From Thiomonas sp. X19 (GTDB taxonomy: Bacteria; Pseudomonadota; Gammaproteobacteria; Burkholderiales; Burkholderiaceae_C), in NCBI RefSeq assembly GCF_900089495.1, contig NZ_LT605203.1, forward strand, positions 62,001-126,000: a stretch of 64,000 nt of DNA, given 5' to 3'. A model generated the notes under the pieces. The model worked only from the letters and a program-made list of their open reading frames with translations, was not told the DNA's origin and did no database searches. Shown piece after piece: positions 18,839-27,818 of this stretch (position 1 is the stretch's first letter; each line of letters begins with the position of its first letter). The translations under genes were made by a program, and so were the position numbers.

Positions 18839-20173
18839 TCAGACATAGGTATTGACCAGCCCCTGTTTCCAGCTTGGCAACTGTGAGGCTGGAACCTGCG
18901 TATTGGACCGTGCGGAGTTGCCAGAAGCGGAGACGCCGCCGATGCCTTCGGAATCTGATGGCCGATCTTGAGACATATTTCGCCCAGTTCCGCCCGAATC
19001 GACTGATGTTTGCATCAAGGTCAAACCTGCGCCGGTGAAGAGATCGTGCAATTGCGGCATCGCACTTTCCAGAGCCTGGCGTACCGCCTGATGCGGTGAG
19101 ACGAATTGAGCGTTCACCTGCCCATCGTGCAGTTGCAGATGCACTTCGAGCGGTCCGAGCTGTGGCGGATTCAGGTGCAAGGTGGCCAACTGCTGCTGAC
19201 CGTTGACCGCGAACAACATCTGCCTCCCGAGTTCTTGGCCCCAGGGAGCAGCGCCGACGGGAACATGCAGGGCTGCCGTGTAGGTTTGGGCCGGCGGCGA
19301 GGCTGACTGCAACTGCAAAGCGCCCGGCATCAATGCGCCGGGAAAGGTATTGGATGCTGCCCCCGAAGCCAGCGATGTGTCTGATCTTTGCAGGGACGCC
19401 CCGCCATTCAGAGGCTGTTCCCCTGTGGCCTTGGCAAGCAGGGCACCTTTCGGTGCGACTGGTTGATCCGTGTTGTCACTGCCTGAAAGACGCGCCGCAT
19501 CTTCAGGTCCGAGCCGACCTTTGCTCCAGGCATTCAGCAATGCCTGAGCATCCTGGTGGGTCGCATCCTTGCCTAAAAATTTCGATACCGCCATGCCATT
19601 CGCCAAACCGGCATTGGCATCCGCGGTACCTGCCCCGCTCTCCGAAGACGCGAGCGAATGGGTCGCCGGAAGGATGGACTGCGGCCATTCGGTGCGTGAA
19701 AGCGGTGACGCGGCCGCCGCCATTGCGGCAGTGAGCGGCAAGGTTTTGCCGCTCACTGCCGCAATGGCGGCATTCGGATTGGCACGCGATGCCACTTCTT
19801 GCGCAGACGTCTGAGGATCAAGCATCGCGCCAGGAGCCAGCACTGGACCCGTCGGCACGGCCGTCTGGCCCGGGCCCACAGCGGTGGTTTGGCCCTCCGC
19901 TTTCGGATCGTGTTTCGCCTTCGTGGTTTGAGCGTCTTTCGTTGCAGATCCGGGCGTTGACGTTGCCGCAGATGCTCCGACTTGGGCTGCGTTGGCTGCC
20001 TGAGCCGTGCTCGCGTCCTGCCTTGGCGCTGACGGCTCCCGACCTTGAGCCTGGGATAAGGCCGAGGAAAACGTCGGCTGCCCCGCCTCGTTCGATGCTG
20101 GGCCCTGGGCCGCGCTGGTGGCTGCCCCTTGTCCGGAATTGGCAGGAGGGGCGATGGATGGGATGGGTGTCAT
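18839..20173 (-). CDS. fliK: Flagellar hook-length control protein FliK
   Basis: FliK is a secreted molecular ruler that ends hook growth by switching export specificity. The C-terminal Flg_hook domain is clear: PWGQELGRQMLFAVNGQQQL, LHLNPPQLGPLEVHLQLHDG and FVSPHQAVRQALESAMPQL. The N-terminal 300 residues are Ala/Gln/Thr-rich and low-complexity, as usual for the ruler. The frame stays open to 20251, but a sigma-54 promoter lies at 20208-20222, inside that extension, so I use the ATG at 20173 (444 residues). No good ribosome site is seen. A perfect 26-bp inverted repeat lies inside the gene at 19716-19771. Confidence 0.9.
   Translation of the reverse strand: MTPIPSIAPPANSGQGAATSAAQGPASNEAGQPTFSSALSQAQGREPSAPRQDASTAQAANAAQVGASAATSTPGSATKDAQTTKAKHDPKAEGQTTAVGPGQTAVPTGPVLAPGAMLDPQTSAQEVASRANPNAAIAAVSGKTLPLTAAMAAAASPLSRTEWPQSILPATHSLASSESGAGTADANAGLANGMAVSKFLGKDATHQDAQALLNAWSKGRLGPEDAARLSGSDNTDQPVAPKGALLAKATGEQPLNGGASLQRSDTSLASGAASNTFPGALMPGALQLQSASPPAQTYTAALHVPVGAAPWGQELGRQMLFAVNGQQQLATLHLNPPQLGPLEVHLQLHDGQVNAQFVSPHQAVRQALESAMPQLHDLFTGAGLTLMQTSVDSGGTGRNMSQDRPSDSEGIGGVSASGNSARSNTQVPASQLPSWKQGLVNTYV
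19716..19771. repeat. Perfect 26-bp inverted repeat inside fliK
   Basis: The left arm 19716-19741 (starting GCCGCCATTGCGGCAGTGAG) and the right arm 19746-19771 are exact reverse complements separated by GGTT. The transcript could form a 26-bp hairpin within the FliK ruler coding sequence. It encodes an AAIAAVSGK ... LPLTAAMAA peptide in the gene and a near-identical peptide on the other strand. Confidence 0.97.
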
Positions 20174-20207
20174 GCTGTGGCGCGTCTGTGGCTTTACCCC
20201 AATACAA

Positions 20208-20222
20208 GCAAAAGCCACGCCA
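20208..20222 (-). promoter_or_regulatory. Sigma-54 promoter of fliKLMN
   Basis: The minus strand reads TGGCGTGGCTTTTGC, with GG and GC exactly 10 bases apart, the -24/-12 geometry. Transcription would start near 20197, about 25 bases before the fliK ATG at 20173. The sequence after it (TTGTATTGGG) resembles that after the fliE promoter. Confidence 0.7.
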
Positions 20223-20290
20223 GCTCGGTTAGCACTCGCAGGGCACATCATTCCCGAGCCAGTTTCGCCAACCTTGCCGTGCCGGCAAGA

Positions 20291-20776
20291 CTAAAACTTG
20301 GTCGGCTGATTGGTGTTCACGAATTGCGACTGGGGATTCAGCGCCCAGTCCTGCATCTCGGCCAGGGCCCTTTTTTGCGCTAGCGATTTGACATGAACAT
20401 GCTGCTGTGCAAGCAAAAGCTCATAGGCCTTCTCTCGCTGGCGCGCTGCGGCCCAGGCCTTGGACTTTTCGGCGTGCAAGGCTTGAATCCGATTGATCTC
20501 CGCAAGCTGAGCTGTTTGGGCGGCATCAACCTTGGCGATGAAACCACGCAGATCGCGCACGTTGCTCCAATCGCCGCCTTGCGATTCCAGCGCCTGAAGC
20601 TGCCGTCGATATTCAGAGGCGTAGTTCTGCAGGTTGTGCAATTTGTCTCGGGCCTGGCCGTGCTGAGCCTGGATCTGCTTGAGGTCCAGCGCCAGATGCT
20701 GGCCTGTCTCGACCGCCTGGGAATGAAGCGATCGCAGGGCTTCGATGCGCTGAGGCGTCGCTGATGTTTGCGGCAT
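20291..20776 (-). CDS. fliJ: Flagellar export chaperone FliJ
   Basis: The 161-residue protein is almost entirely alpha-helical and coiled-coil-forming: AVETGQHLALDLKQIQAQHG, LHNLQNYASEYRRQLQALES and a second helix with EKSKAWAAARQREKAYELLL. FliJ sits in the centre of the FliI hexamer, couples it to FlhA and recycles late-substrate chaperones. It begins 30 bases after the fliI stop and is followed by the fliK promoter. Confidence 0.92.
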   Translation of the reverse strand: MPQTSATPQRIEALRSLHSQAVETGQHLALDLKQIQAQHGQARDKLHNLQNYASEYRRQLQALESQGGDWSNVRDLRGFIAKVDAAQTAQLAEINRIQALHAEKSKAWAAARQREKAYELLLAQQHVHVKSLAQKRALAEMQDWALNPQSQFVNTNQPTKF

Positions 20777-20806
20777 ATCTTGAGTTTTGTTGTTTTGCGC
20801 GTCCCA

Positions 20807-22279
20807 TTATGCGGCCCCCGTCGGTCGCAGATACGGCGCCATGAGCTGTCCCAGCATATCCTGGCTCGTCGAAAGATTGACGGCCTCATGCATTCCTTGA
20901 CATAAAAACGACCGAATCCCGGCATGCGCCTGCACCGCGAGGTCGAGGGTGGGGTCGCTACCCGGCGTATAAGCGCCGACCGCGATCAAGTCCTGTTGGC
21001 TGGTGTAGCGCGACTGCAGCTCTTTGAGCTTGTACATGCGTCGCAATTGTTCCGCATCGACCATGTTGGGCATCACCCGGCTGATCGACGCCTGCAGGTC
21101 GATGGCCGGGAAATGCCCCTGCTCAGCCAGACGGCGGCTGAGCACGATATGTCCGTCGAGAATAGCGCGGGTGTTGTCGGCAATGGGGTCTTGCTGATCG
21201 TCACCCTCCATCAAGATGGTGTAAAACGCTGTGACGCTGCCACCACCATCCCGACCGTTTCCCGCGCGCTCCACCAAGGCCGGCAACTTCGCGAATACCG
21301 AGGGCGGGAAACCACGCGCGGCGGGTGGTTCACCCGCCGCCAGCGCCACTTCGCGCAAGGCCAAAGCGTAACGTGTGAGCGAATCCATCAACAGCAGCAC
21401 ATGCTTGCCCTGATCGCGGAAATATTCAGCCAGTGCCGTTGCCAGGCGTGCTCCACGGATCCGCGACAGTGCCGGGGCGTCGGCTGGGGCGGCCACCACC
21501 ACGGCACGCCGCAAACCCTCCTCGCCCAGGATGTCTTCGATGAACTCCTTGACCTCGCGGCCGCGTTCGCCGATCAGGCCGACGACGATCACGTCGGCAT
21601 CGGTGTTGCGCGCCATCATGCCCAGCAGCACGCTCTTGCCCACACCGCTGCCAGCGAACAGGCCCATACGCGCGCCACGTCCAACAGTAAACAAGGCGTT
21701 GATGGCGCGCACACCGGCATCCAACGGCTTGCGCACCAAGGCTCGCTCAAGTGGGTTGATGGGTGCACTGGTGAGTGTGGTGAACGCCGAGGCCAGCAAG
21801 GGGCCCAGGTTGTCCAACGGCTTGCCACTACCGTCGAGCACCCGACCACATAGTTCCATTCCAGCGGGAATGCGGAGGTCGCCGGGAATAGGGCTCACGC
21901 GCGCCCCCGGCGCCAGACCCTGCATATCACCCGAGGCCATCAGTTGAACGTGGTCGCCGTTAAAACCGACCACCTCGGCAGCCACTCGCCTGTGGCCTTC
22001 TGCGCTGATGATGCAGCGCGTGCCAAGGCTGATGTCCAACCCCTGTGCTTCAAGGATCAAGCCGCGCACACGCACCAGACTACCGCTGGGCTGGAGCGGC
22101 AGATCACCCGCCGCCTGCAGCCGTTTGTGGAGTGTGCGCAAACGCGTCAAGGCCGGCAGCGGTGCGAAGCAAGCCGGGGTTTCCTGGCCACGGGCAAGCA
22201 AAGACCCCACGGGATGCAGCTCAGGTTGATCCGATCGATTGCGCTCTGGAGAACCCGATGGCGTCCCTGGAGCGCTCAC
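20807..22279 (-). CDS. fliI: Flagellum-specific export ATPase FliI
   Basis: The 490-residue protein begins with a GTG at 22279 whose last bases overlap the fliH stop (GTGA). Walker A AGSGVGKS is at about 209-216, with GLIGERGREVKEFIED, Walker B VLLLMDSLTRYA and ARGFPPSVFAKLPALVERAG, all of the F1-beta-like export ATPase family. The N-terminus is extended by about 40 residues relative to shorter homologues. FliI forms a hexamer at the cytoplasmic export gate, with FliH as regulator and FliJ as stalk. Confidence 0.96.
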   Translation of the reverse strand: MSAPGTPSGSPERNRSDQPELHPVGSLLARGQETPACFAPLPALTRLRTLHKRLQAAGDLPLQPSGSLVRVRGLILEAQGLDISLGTRCIISAEGHRRVAAEVVGFNGDHVQLMASGDMQGLAPGARVSPIPGDLRIPAGMELCGRVLDGSGKPLDNLGPLLASAFTTLTSAPINPLERALVRKPLDAGVRAINALFTVGRGARMGLFAGSGVGKSVLLGMMARNTDADVIVVGLIGERGREVKEFIEDILGEEGLRRAVVVAAPADAPALSRIRGARLATALAEYFRDQGKHVLLLMDSLTRYALALREVALAAGEPPAARGFPPSVFAKLPALVERAGNGRDGGGSVTAFYTILMEGDDQQDPIADNTRAILDGHIVLSRRLAEQGHFPAIDLQASISRVMPNMVDAEQLRRMYKLKELQSRYTSQQDLIAVGAYTPGSDPTLDLAVQAHAGIRSFLCQGMHEAVNLSTSQDMLGQLMAPYLRPTGAA

Positions 22280-23001
22280 AGCGACCCTTCCTCAAACAGC
22301 CGTGCCATCACCTGTCTCCAGCGCTCATCGATGCGCAAATCGAGTTCCGAGTGGGCGTCGTGCCCACCGCGCGGGCGCCAGCGACGCTCCGGAGTGGCAC
22401 GCTGCTGCTCGCCACCCGCGGCAAGAATCAGGTCGCCGCGGTGCAACGCTTCGTCTGCAATCAGGCTCATGCCGCCAGCTTCCAATTCGGGAGCCAGTTC
22501 ATGCAGCAATTTCACGTCTTCCGGATGAAGGCGCACCCAGGGCATTCCGGCGTGCACCGGGAACGCGGTGAGTGCGCGATGCAGTAAATCCACCAAGTCC
22601 TCAGGGTGCGTATGCAGCTCACGCACAACCACCTGCCGGGCGATTTCGAGCGCCAGTGCGACCACCGCGGCCTCAACATCGGCATCAAGCCGGCTGGTGG
22701 GGCCCTTGAGCCGCAGCAGCACATTGCGCAAGGCAGCGACGTCCGCCTCGGCCTGAGCGCGGCCGGCCGTCAACCCCGCGGCCTGCCCCTCGTCCCAGCC
22801 CTGGCGTCGGCCCGCCTCATACCCCTGGGCCTGGGCCTGGTCGAACACCGTCTCCAGGCTTTGAGCCGTTGGCAGTTTGATTTTCGGTTGCTCCTGCTGG
22901 CCAGCGGACGCCGACTGCGTGGGGTTGGTGCCCCGCCCCAATTCCGGAGCGAGCCATGTTCTGGCCTGGGATGCGTCTGCCTTGGGGATGATCGCGCTCA
23001 T
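22276..23001 (-). CDS. fliH: Flagellar assembly protein FliH
   Basis: The 241-residue protein has a variable N-terminus, a FliH-type glycine-rich helical block (AQAQGYEAGRRQGWDEGQAA) with G-x3-G-x3-G spacing, and the C-terminal V-ATPase E-like domain with ALALEIARQVVVRELHTHPE and WVRLHPEDVKLL. FliH dimers bind the FliI N-terminus and FliN and hold the ATPase near the export gate. Its stop overlaps the fliI start. Confidence 0.93.
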   Translation of the reverse strand: MSAIIPKADASQARTWLAPELGRGTNPTQSASAGQQEQPKIKLPTAQSLETVFDQAQAQGYEAGRRQGWDEGQAAGLTAGRAQAEADVAALRNVLLRLKGPTSRLDADVEAAVVALALEIARQVVVRELHTHPEDLVDLLHRALTAFPVHAGMPWVRLHPEDVKLLHELAPELEAGGMSLIADEALHRGDLILAAGGEQQRATPERRWRPRGGHDAHSELDLRIDERWRQVMARLFEEGSL

Positions 23002-23031
23002 CGGACTTTAGGTTCGGCCAGACGTTGTCAA

Positions 23032-24045
23032 TCAAGAAACCAGAGTCTCGGCGCTACCGCCACCAAGCTGAATCTGTCCAGCCGATTCCAGCCGGGTGGC
23101 GATCTGCAGGATTTCCTTCTGCGCGGCCTCCACTTCGGTCAGCCGTACAGGGCCTTTGGCCTCCATGTCGTCACGCAACATCTCGGCTGCGCGCTTTGAC
23201 ATATTGCCGAGAAATTTCTCCTTCAAGCCGGCGTTGGAGCCTTTCAGCGCGAGAATCAGCACGTCGGACGAGATCTCGCGCAGCAAGGCCTGCATGCTGC
23301 GATCATCGACATTGATCAGGTCATCGAACACGAACATCTGCTCCTGCACCTTGTTCGCCAGTTCCTCATCCTGTGAGCGCAGGTGCTCCATGATGCCGTT
23401 GGACAAAGTGGTGTCGAGGCGATTGAGAATTTCAGCCGCCACTTTCGGCCCACCCATGGCGCTGACCTGGACGCTCTGCGAATCACCCGACAGCAACTCA
23501 TCGAGTGCATCGTTGAGTTCACGCAGCGCGCTCGGCTGCAGTCCGTCGAGATTGGCCAGACGCAGCAGTGCCTCGCCCGATACGCGCTCGGGCAGAAAAT
23601 GCAGCACCTCGCCCGCCTGGTCGGGTTCGATATACGACAACACCAGGGCGATAACCTGGGGATGTTCCAGCTTGATCAGTTCGGCAATCGCACGTGGCTC
23701 CAACCATTTCAAGTTTTCCAACCCGCTGGATTCGCCGCCGTGAAGAATGCGCTCGATCAGCGAATTGGCGCGGTCGCCACCCAAGGCCTTGGTCAGCGCC
23801 CCACGCAAGAACTGGTCTGCGCCGAGACCGAGCGAAGTCTGTTGTTCGAGTTTTTCCCGAAACTCTCGCATCACTGCATGGGCCTGGTCGGTGCTGACCC
23901 GGCTCAGCTTGGACATGGCAACACCCAGGCGCTGCACTTCGCGAGGGGCGAGGTGTTTCATCACTTCGGCCGCCTGGTCCTCGCCCAGGCTCAGCATCAG
24001 CACGGCAGCGCGATCCAGGCCCTTGAATGCCTCGTCACTGGCCAT
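23032..24045 (-). CDS. fliG: Flagellar motor switch protein FliG
   Basis: The 337-residue protein starts at the ATG at 24045 and overlaps the end of fliF by 11 bases. The three FliG domains are visible: the N-terminal FliF-binding domain (AAVLMLSLGEDQAAEVMKHL), the middle armadillo domain with LIKLEHPQVIALVLSYIEPD, and the C-terminal domain with MFVFDDLINVDDRSMQALLR, LKGSNAGLKEKFLGNMSKRA and the charged MLRDDMEAKGPVRLTEVEAA that contacts MotA. FliG couples stator torque to the rotor. Confidence 0.97.
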   Translation of the reverse strand: MASDEAFKGLDRAAVLMLSLGEDQAAEVMKHLAPREVQRLGVAMSKLSRVSTDQAHAVMREFREKLEQQTSLGLGADQFLRGALTKALGGDRANSLIERILHGGESSGLENLKWLEPRAIAELIKLEHPQVIALVLSYIEPDQAGEVLHFLPERVSGEALLRLANLDGLQPSALRELNDALDELLSGDSQSVQVSAMGGPKVAAEILNRLDTTLSNGIMEHLRSQDEELANKVQEQMFVFDDLINVDDRSMQALLREISSDVLILALKGSNAGLKEKFLGNMSKRAAEMLRDDMEAKGPVRLTEVEAAQKEILQIATRLESAGQIQLGGGSAETLVS

Positions 24046-25720
24046 TGGCAATCCACTCCTTCACGACCTGCGCTGCGCGCCGCGCGTCCTGTTTAACCAG
24101 TTCACGCGATACGGTCGCATCGTTTTCGAAGGTATTGCTCAGACGGACCACGTCCGGCGCGAGTTCAGCCTCGCTTGAAGAGCGTGACGGGCGCCCGCCA
24201 GCACCCCTGCTCGCGTCCGACTCCGCCCCTCCGGGCTCGTTCGCTGTAGGGCCGCCTGCACCCCCCAATTTGCGCACGGCGCGGTAAATGAACAGGCCAA
24301 GGATCAGCGCCACCAGATAGGGTACGGTCTGCTTCACGCCATTCCAAAGCCAGGACGAACGCCACCAAGGCAATGCCTTCTCGGCCGCAACGATCTGGGC
24401 CGAGAAGGGCATGTTGACCACTGAGACCTGATCACCGCGCTTTGCGTTGAAGCCGATGGCATTTTCCACAAGCTGCTTGATTTGCGCCAATTGCTGCGCA
24501 TTCATCGCTCGCGGTTTGGAAGCACCGCCCGTCCCAGGGCCAGGTTGGTCGTTCACCAGGACCGAAACCGAGATGCGCTTGAGCGAGCCCACCGGCTGCC
24601 GCGTGTGGCTGACGGTCTTGTCAAGGTCGTAGTTGATCGTGGCTGAACTGCTCGCGGCTGCTGGCGCCAGAGTTTTGAGGCTAGGGGTGATTTGCGCGAA
24701 TTGCTGCGGCGTGAGCGGTGCCGAGGCCGACCCCACCGTGAATGGTGCTGTCGCACCACCCGGTGGCTGATTGCTCAGTGCTCCCGGTACGCCAGCCGGC
24801 AGGTTGGCGCTGCCAGAACTGGTGGTGGACTGCGTCTGCTGGCTGAGTAGATGACCCTGGCCATAGAACACGGAACTTGTCTCCGTTTTGCCGAAATCCA
24901 CATCGGCCGAAACCGCGACGCGCACACCATCACTGCCCACCAGAGGGGCGAGGAGGGATTCAATCTGCTTGCGATACTCCTGCTCAATGGCGCTGCGATA
25001 GGCCAGCTGACCGGGTTCAATGCCCAGGTCGCCATGTGTCGAGGCCGTCAGCAGATTGCCGTCCTGATCGACCACCGTCACGTTCTTGTCGCTCAGCCCC
25101 GCCACGCCAGACGACACCAGATGCACGATGCCTGCAACCTGGGCACCACTGAGCACGCGGCCCGGGTAGAGCTTGAGCAGGACCGAGGCAGAGGGCTTTT
25201 CTTCCTGACTGAGGAACACCGACGGCTTGGGAATGGCCAGATGCACCGTGGCCGATTCCACCGCCGAGAGCGATTCGATGGTGCGGGCCAGCGAACCCTG
25301 TAGCGCACGCTGGTAATTGATCTGCTCGACAAACTGGCTAGTACCCATGGGCTCGTTGTCGAGCACTTCAAAACCGACACCAGCGCCTTTTGGCAGGCCA
25401 CTGGCTGCGAGCTTCATGCGTGTGGCGTAGACCTGGTCCGAAGGTACCTGGATCACGCCGCCACCATCGGTGATCTTGTAGCGGATGTTGAGCTTTTGCA
25501 GCTCCGCGATCACCGCCCCCCCATCACGCTCGGACAGATTGGTATAGAGCACCTCGTAGCCCTGACTCCGGCTCCACAGCAAGATGGCCACGATCAACGC
25601 CACCAGCGCGGCCAAGCCAGCCAGCAGGGCGAAGCGCTGATTCATGCTCAGCCTGCGGAAAGCCCCGAGCGGGTCTTGCAGCATGGGTGGCGCGGGCATG
25701 GCGGGATTGGTTGTGGCCAT
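24035..25720 (-). CDS. fliF: Flagellar MS-ring protein FliF
   Basis: The 561-residue protein has a first membrane helix (FALLAGLAALVALIVAILLW), the periplasmic ring-building motifs (YEVLYTNLSERDGGAVIAEL, YKITDGGGVIQVPSDQVYAT, SVFLSQEEKPSASVLLKLYP), a second helix near residue 450 (VPYLVALILGLFIYRAV) and the cytoplasmic C-terminal tail that binds FliG (VVKEWIANG). FliF polymerises into the MS ring, the base for the rod and export gate. Between fliF and fliE are 108 bases without another gene. Confidence 0.97.
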   Translation of the reverse strand: MATTNPAMPAPPMLQDPLGAFRRLSMNQRFALLAGLAALVALIVAILLWSRSQGYEVLYTNLSERDGGAVIAELQKLNIRYKITDGGGVIQVPSDQVYATRMKLAASGLPKGAGVGFEVLDNEPMGTSQFVEQINYQRALQGSLARTIESLSAVESATVHLAIPKPSVFLSQEEKPSASVLLKLYPGRVLSGAQVAGIVHLVSSGVAGLSDKNVTVVDQDGNLLTASTHGDLGIEPGQLAYRSAIEQEYRKQIESLLAPLVGSDGVRVAVSADVDFGKTETSSVFYGQGHLLSQQTQSTTSSGSANLPAGVPGALSNQPPGGATAPFTVGSASAPLTPQQFAQITPSLKTLAPAAASSSATINYDLDKTVSHTRQPVGSLKRISVSVLVNDQPGPGTGGASKPRAMNAQQLAQIKQLVENAIGFNAKRGDQVSVVNMPFSAQIVAAEKALPWWRSSWLWNGVKQTVPYLVALILGLFIYRAVRKLGGAGGPTANEPGGAESDASRGAGGRPSRSSSEAELAPDVVRLSNTFENDATVSRELVKQDARRAAQVVKEWIANGQ

Positions 25721-25828
25721 GGGTCAAGTGCTGATCGAGTAGCTCGAAGCGAAGGGGGATGGGCGCGGGCGCAGCTGTCAAAGCGCGGCAGGATACTTGG
25801 CAAGATTTGCGGCAGAAACGCCGCTCTA

Positions 25829-26164
25829 TCAGGCCTGAATGTTCATGATGTCCTGGTAAGCCGAAACCAGTTTGTTGCGCACCTGCAGCACAGCCTGGAA
25901 GGACAGGCTTGCTTTTTGGCCAGCCAGCATCACGTCGCTCAGGCTGAGGTCGGAACGGCCTGCGGAAAATTGCTGCTGTAGTTTGCCGGCCTGCTGCATT
26001 TGCTGGTTGACGCCGTCGAGCGCGGATTGAAGCGTGGCCGCGAAATCGGTCTGCTGCGTCGAGGGCGCACCTGCCATGCCCTCTCCCGCCTGCGGCTTGG
26101 CCGCAGCTTCGGCCGCCAGTGAGCGCATCTGGCCGACGAGTTCCTGCATGCGATCAACATTCAT
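25829..26164 (-). CDS. fliE: Flagellar hook-basal body protein FliE
   Basis: The 111-residue protein has the family C-terminal block LSDVMLAGQKASLSFQAVLQ then VRNKLVSAYQDIMNIQA, and DFAATLQSALDGVNQQM before it. FliE links the MS ring to the proximal rod and is one of the first exported substrates. It heads the fliE-F-G-H-I-J series and follows a sigma-54 promoter at 26229-26243. Confidence 0.95.
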   Translation of the reverse strand: MNVDRMQELVGQMRSLAAEAAAKPQAGEGMAGAPSTQQTDFAATLQSALDGVNQQMQQAGKLQQQFSAGRSDLSLSDVMLAGQKASLSFQAVLQVRNKLVSAYQDIMNIQA

Positions 26165-26228
26165 CAGTGCTCTCTCCCGCAGGGTTATTGGTTGGTCCGT
26201 CGGAAATCCGGCGATATGCCCAATAAAA

Positions 26229-26243
26229 GCAAAACTCGTTCCA
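26229..26243 (-). promoter_or_regulatory. Sigma-54 promoter of the fliE operon
   Basis: The minus strand reads TGGAACGAGTTTTGC, with the GG and GC pairs 10 bases apart as in -24/-12 promoters. The start would be near 26217, about 50 bases before the fliE ATG. It lies between the upstream activator gene and fliE. Confidence 0.7.
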
Positions 26244-26263
26244 GGCGCTCACCAGCCCCGGCC

Positions 26264-27325
26264 TCAACCATCGTGCGTTGGAGGAAGCTCGACACCGGCC
26301 TCGCGCAAGCGCTGCAGCTTGTGCCTCAGAGTGCGTGGGCTGATCCCAAGCCGCTCGGCCGTCAGCTTTTTCGAGCCGTGGCTGTCTCGCAGTGCGTCGG
26401 CGATCAATTGGCGCTCATTGTCAGCCAGCTCGGCGTCCAGGTCGCGCCTCACGGGGGCACGCGCCGCTTCCATGGCCGCTTGATCGCCAGCAGGCAACTG
26501 TGGCAAGCTTGGTGCAACAGCCTCGAAAGTTTGCAAGAACAGGTCAGAAACGGTGATCACCCCTTGCGAGCAAAGAATCGCCGAACGCTGGATGACGTTC
26601 TCCAGCTCGCGTACATTGCCGGGCCATTGGTGACTCTGCAAGCTTTGCTTTGCCCCCGCATCTAGTTGTGGTGCTGGCCCAAGGCCAAAGCGGGCTGCAT
26701 AGTGCTCCAACATAGAGGTTGCCAACGGCAGGATGTCTTCGCGCCGTTCACGCAACGGCGGAATGCGAAGCGGAAACACACTTAGACGGTAGTACAGATC
26801 TTCCCGCAACACGCCCTGCTTCACCGCCAGTTGCAGCTCGCGGTTACTGGTGGCCACGATGCGCAAATCGAGCGCAATGCGCTTGCGGCCGCCCACGCGC
26901 TCGATTTCACGCTCCTGCAGGACGCGTAACAACTTGGCCTGCAACCCGGCCGCCATTTCCGTCACCTCGTCCAGCATCAGTGTGCCGCCCTGCGCCTGCT
27001 CGAATTTGCCCGGCGCCGACTGCAAAGCGCCGGTGAATGCGCCCTTCTCAAAACCGAACAATGTGGCTTCGAGCAGGGTTTCGGGAATGGCGGCGCAGTT
27101 GATGGCGATGAACGGCGCTTGGGCGCGCGGCGAACTGCGGTGCACGAAGCGCGACACCACTTCCTTGCCCACTCCGCTCTCTCCCAGAAGCATGATGCTG
27201 ACATCCGTTTGCGCGGCTCGTCGCGCCATCTCCAACACTTGCTGCATCGCTGGCGACTGGGCAATCAGACCAGCCCGACCCACAGGTGCTGGTTGGGCTT
27301 CGGAGGAGCAATCCTCATGCATCAT
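26264..27325 (-). CDS. Sigma-54 activator, FleR/FlrC-like but without receiver domain
   Basis: From the ATG at 27325 (353 residues; GTG at 27364 also in frame) the protein has only about 25 residues before the AAA+ domain: Walker A GESGVGKE, the sigma-54-contacting GAFTGA loop, Walker B TLMLDEVTEM, and the R-finger region VFPLRIPPLRERREDILP. The C-terminal Fis-type helix-turn-helix (LTAERLGISPRTLRHKLQRL) matches FlrC/FleR. FlrC and FleR normally carry an N-terminal receiver phosphorylated by FlrB/FleS; here it is missing and no kinase gene is adjacent. It probably activates the fliE, fliK and flgB promoters. I give no gene symbol because of the missing domain. Confidence 0.88.
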   Translation of the reverse strand: MMHEDCSSEAQPAPVGRAGLIAQSPAMQQVLEMARRAAQTDVSIMLLGESGVGKEVVSRFVHRSSPRAQAPFIAINCAAIPETLLEATLFGFEKGAFTGALQSAPGKFEQAQGGTLMLDEVTEMAAGLQAKLLRVLQEREIERVGGRKRIALDLRIVATSNRELQLAVKQGVLREDLYYRLSVFPLRIPPLRERREDILPLATSMLEHYAARFGLGPAPQLDAGAKQSLQSHQWPGNVRELENVIQRSAILCSQGVITVSDLFLQTFEAVAPSLPQLPAGDQAAMEAARAPVRRDLDAELADNERQLIADALRDSHGSKKLTAERLGISPRTLRHKLQRLREAGVELPPTHDG

Positions 27326-27818
27326 TCGATGGCCGCGTCGGGAAGAAGAGGCGCAGCGCGACACCCAGGTTTCTCGGCACCCATCGGGGCGAACATCGCA
27401 TGGATCGTCCTGGGCGCACGCAGGGCCAAGCGCATGTCCAAGTCAGTTTGCAGCCCCAAAGCGGCTGAAGGAACTCGCAAAAATGGGGTCAAGATCGGCA
27501 TCCAGGTCAGTCGCGACGGGACAAGAAGCACCCACCGAGCATTCTGCTTCGGCAGGCATCTGTCCCATGCTAAGCAATTCCAGTGCCCACTGAACCAGTG
27601 GCTTGAGACGAGGGACGCCTTGGGCCGAAACCTCGGGGTTCATCCACCCAGCCTGGACGTCGGCGTCAAAGTCTTGACTCGGACGGCTGCGCCTTAGGCC
27701 CGAAATTTGACGCCATCCTCAGACTGCAAATCGTGCATAGCGTGCGGCATCGTCGGCGCAGATGACTCGCCAACTGGGGCCTGGGGGTGTGGAAACAGCC
27801 CGCGATGCATCTGGACAT
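27326..27818. other. Intergenic region between the two sigma-54 activators
   Basis: About 490 bases without a convincing gene. A minus-strand frame at 27443-27643 could encode 66 residues (starting MNPEVSAQGVPRLKPLVQWA), but it has no ribosome site and no family resemblance. A longer open frame in another register covers the same DNA. It may be a long leader for the downstream activator or the relic of a deleted gene, possibly the kinase or receiver part of a FleSR-type pair. Confidence 0.4.

Noticed and set aside
27443..27643. Possible 66-residue gene between the two activators
   Set aside because: No ribosome site, no family resemblance, and a competing longer frame; kept only as a note in the intergenic entry.
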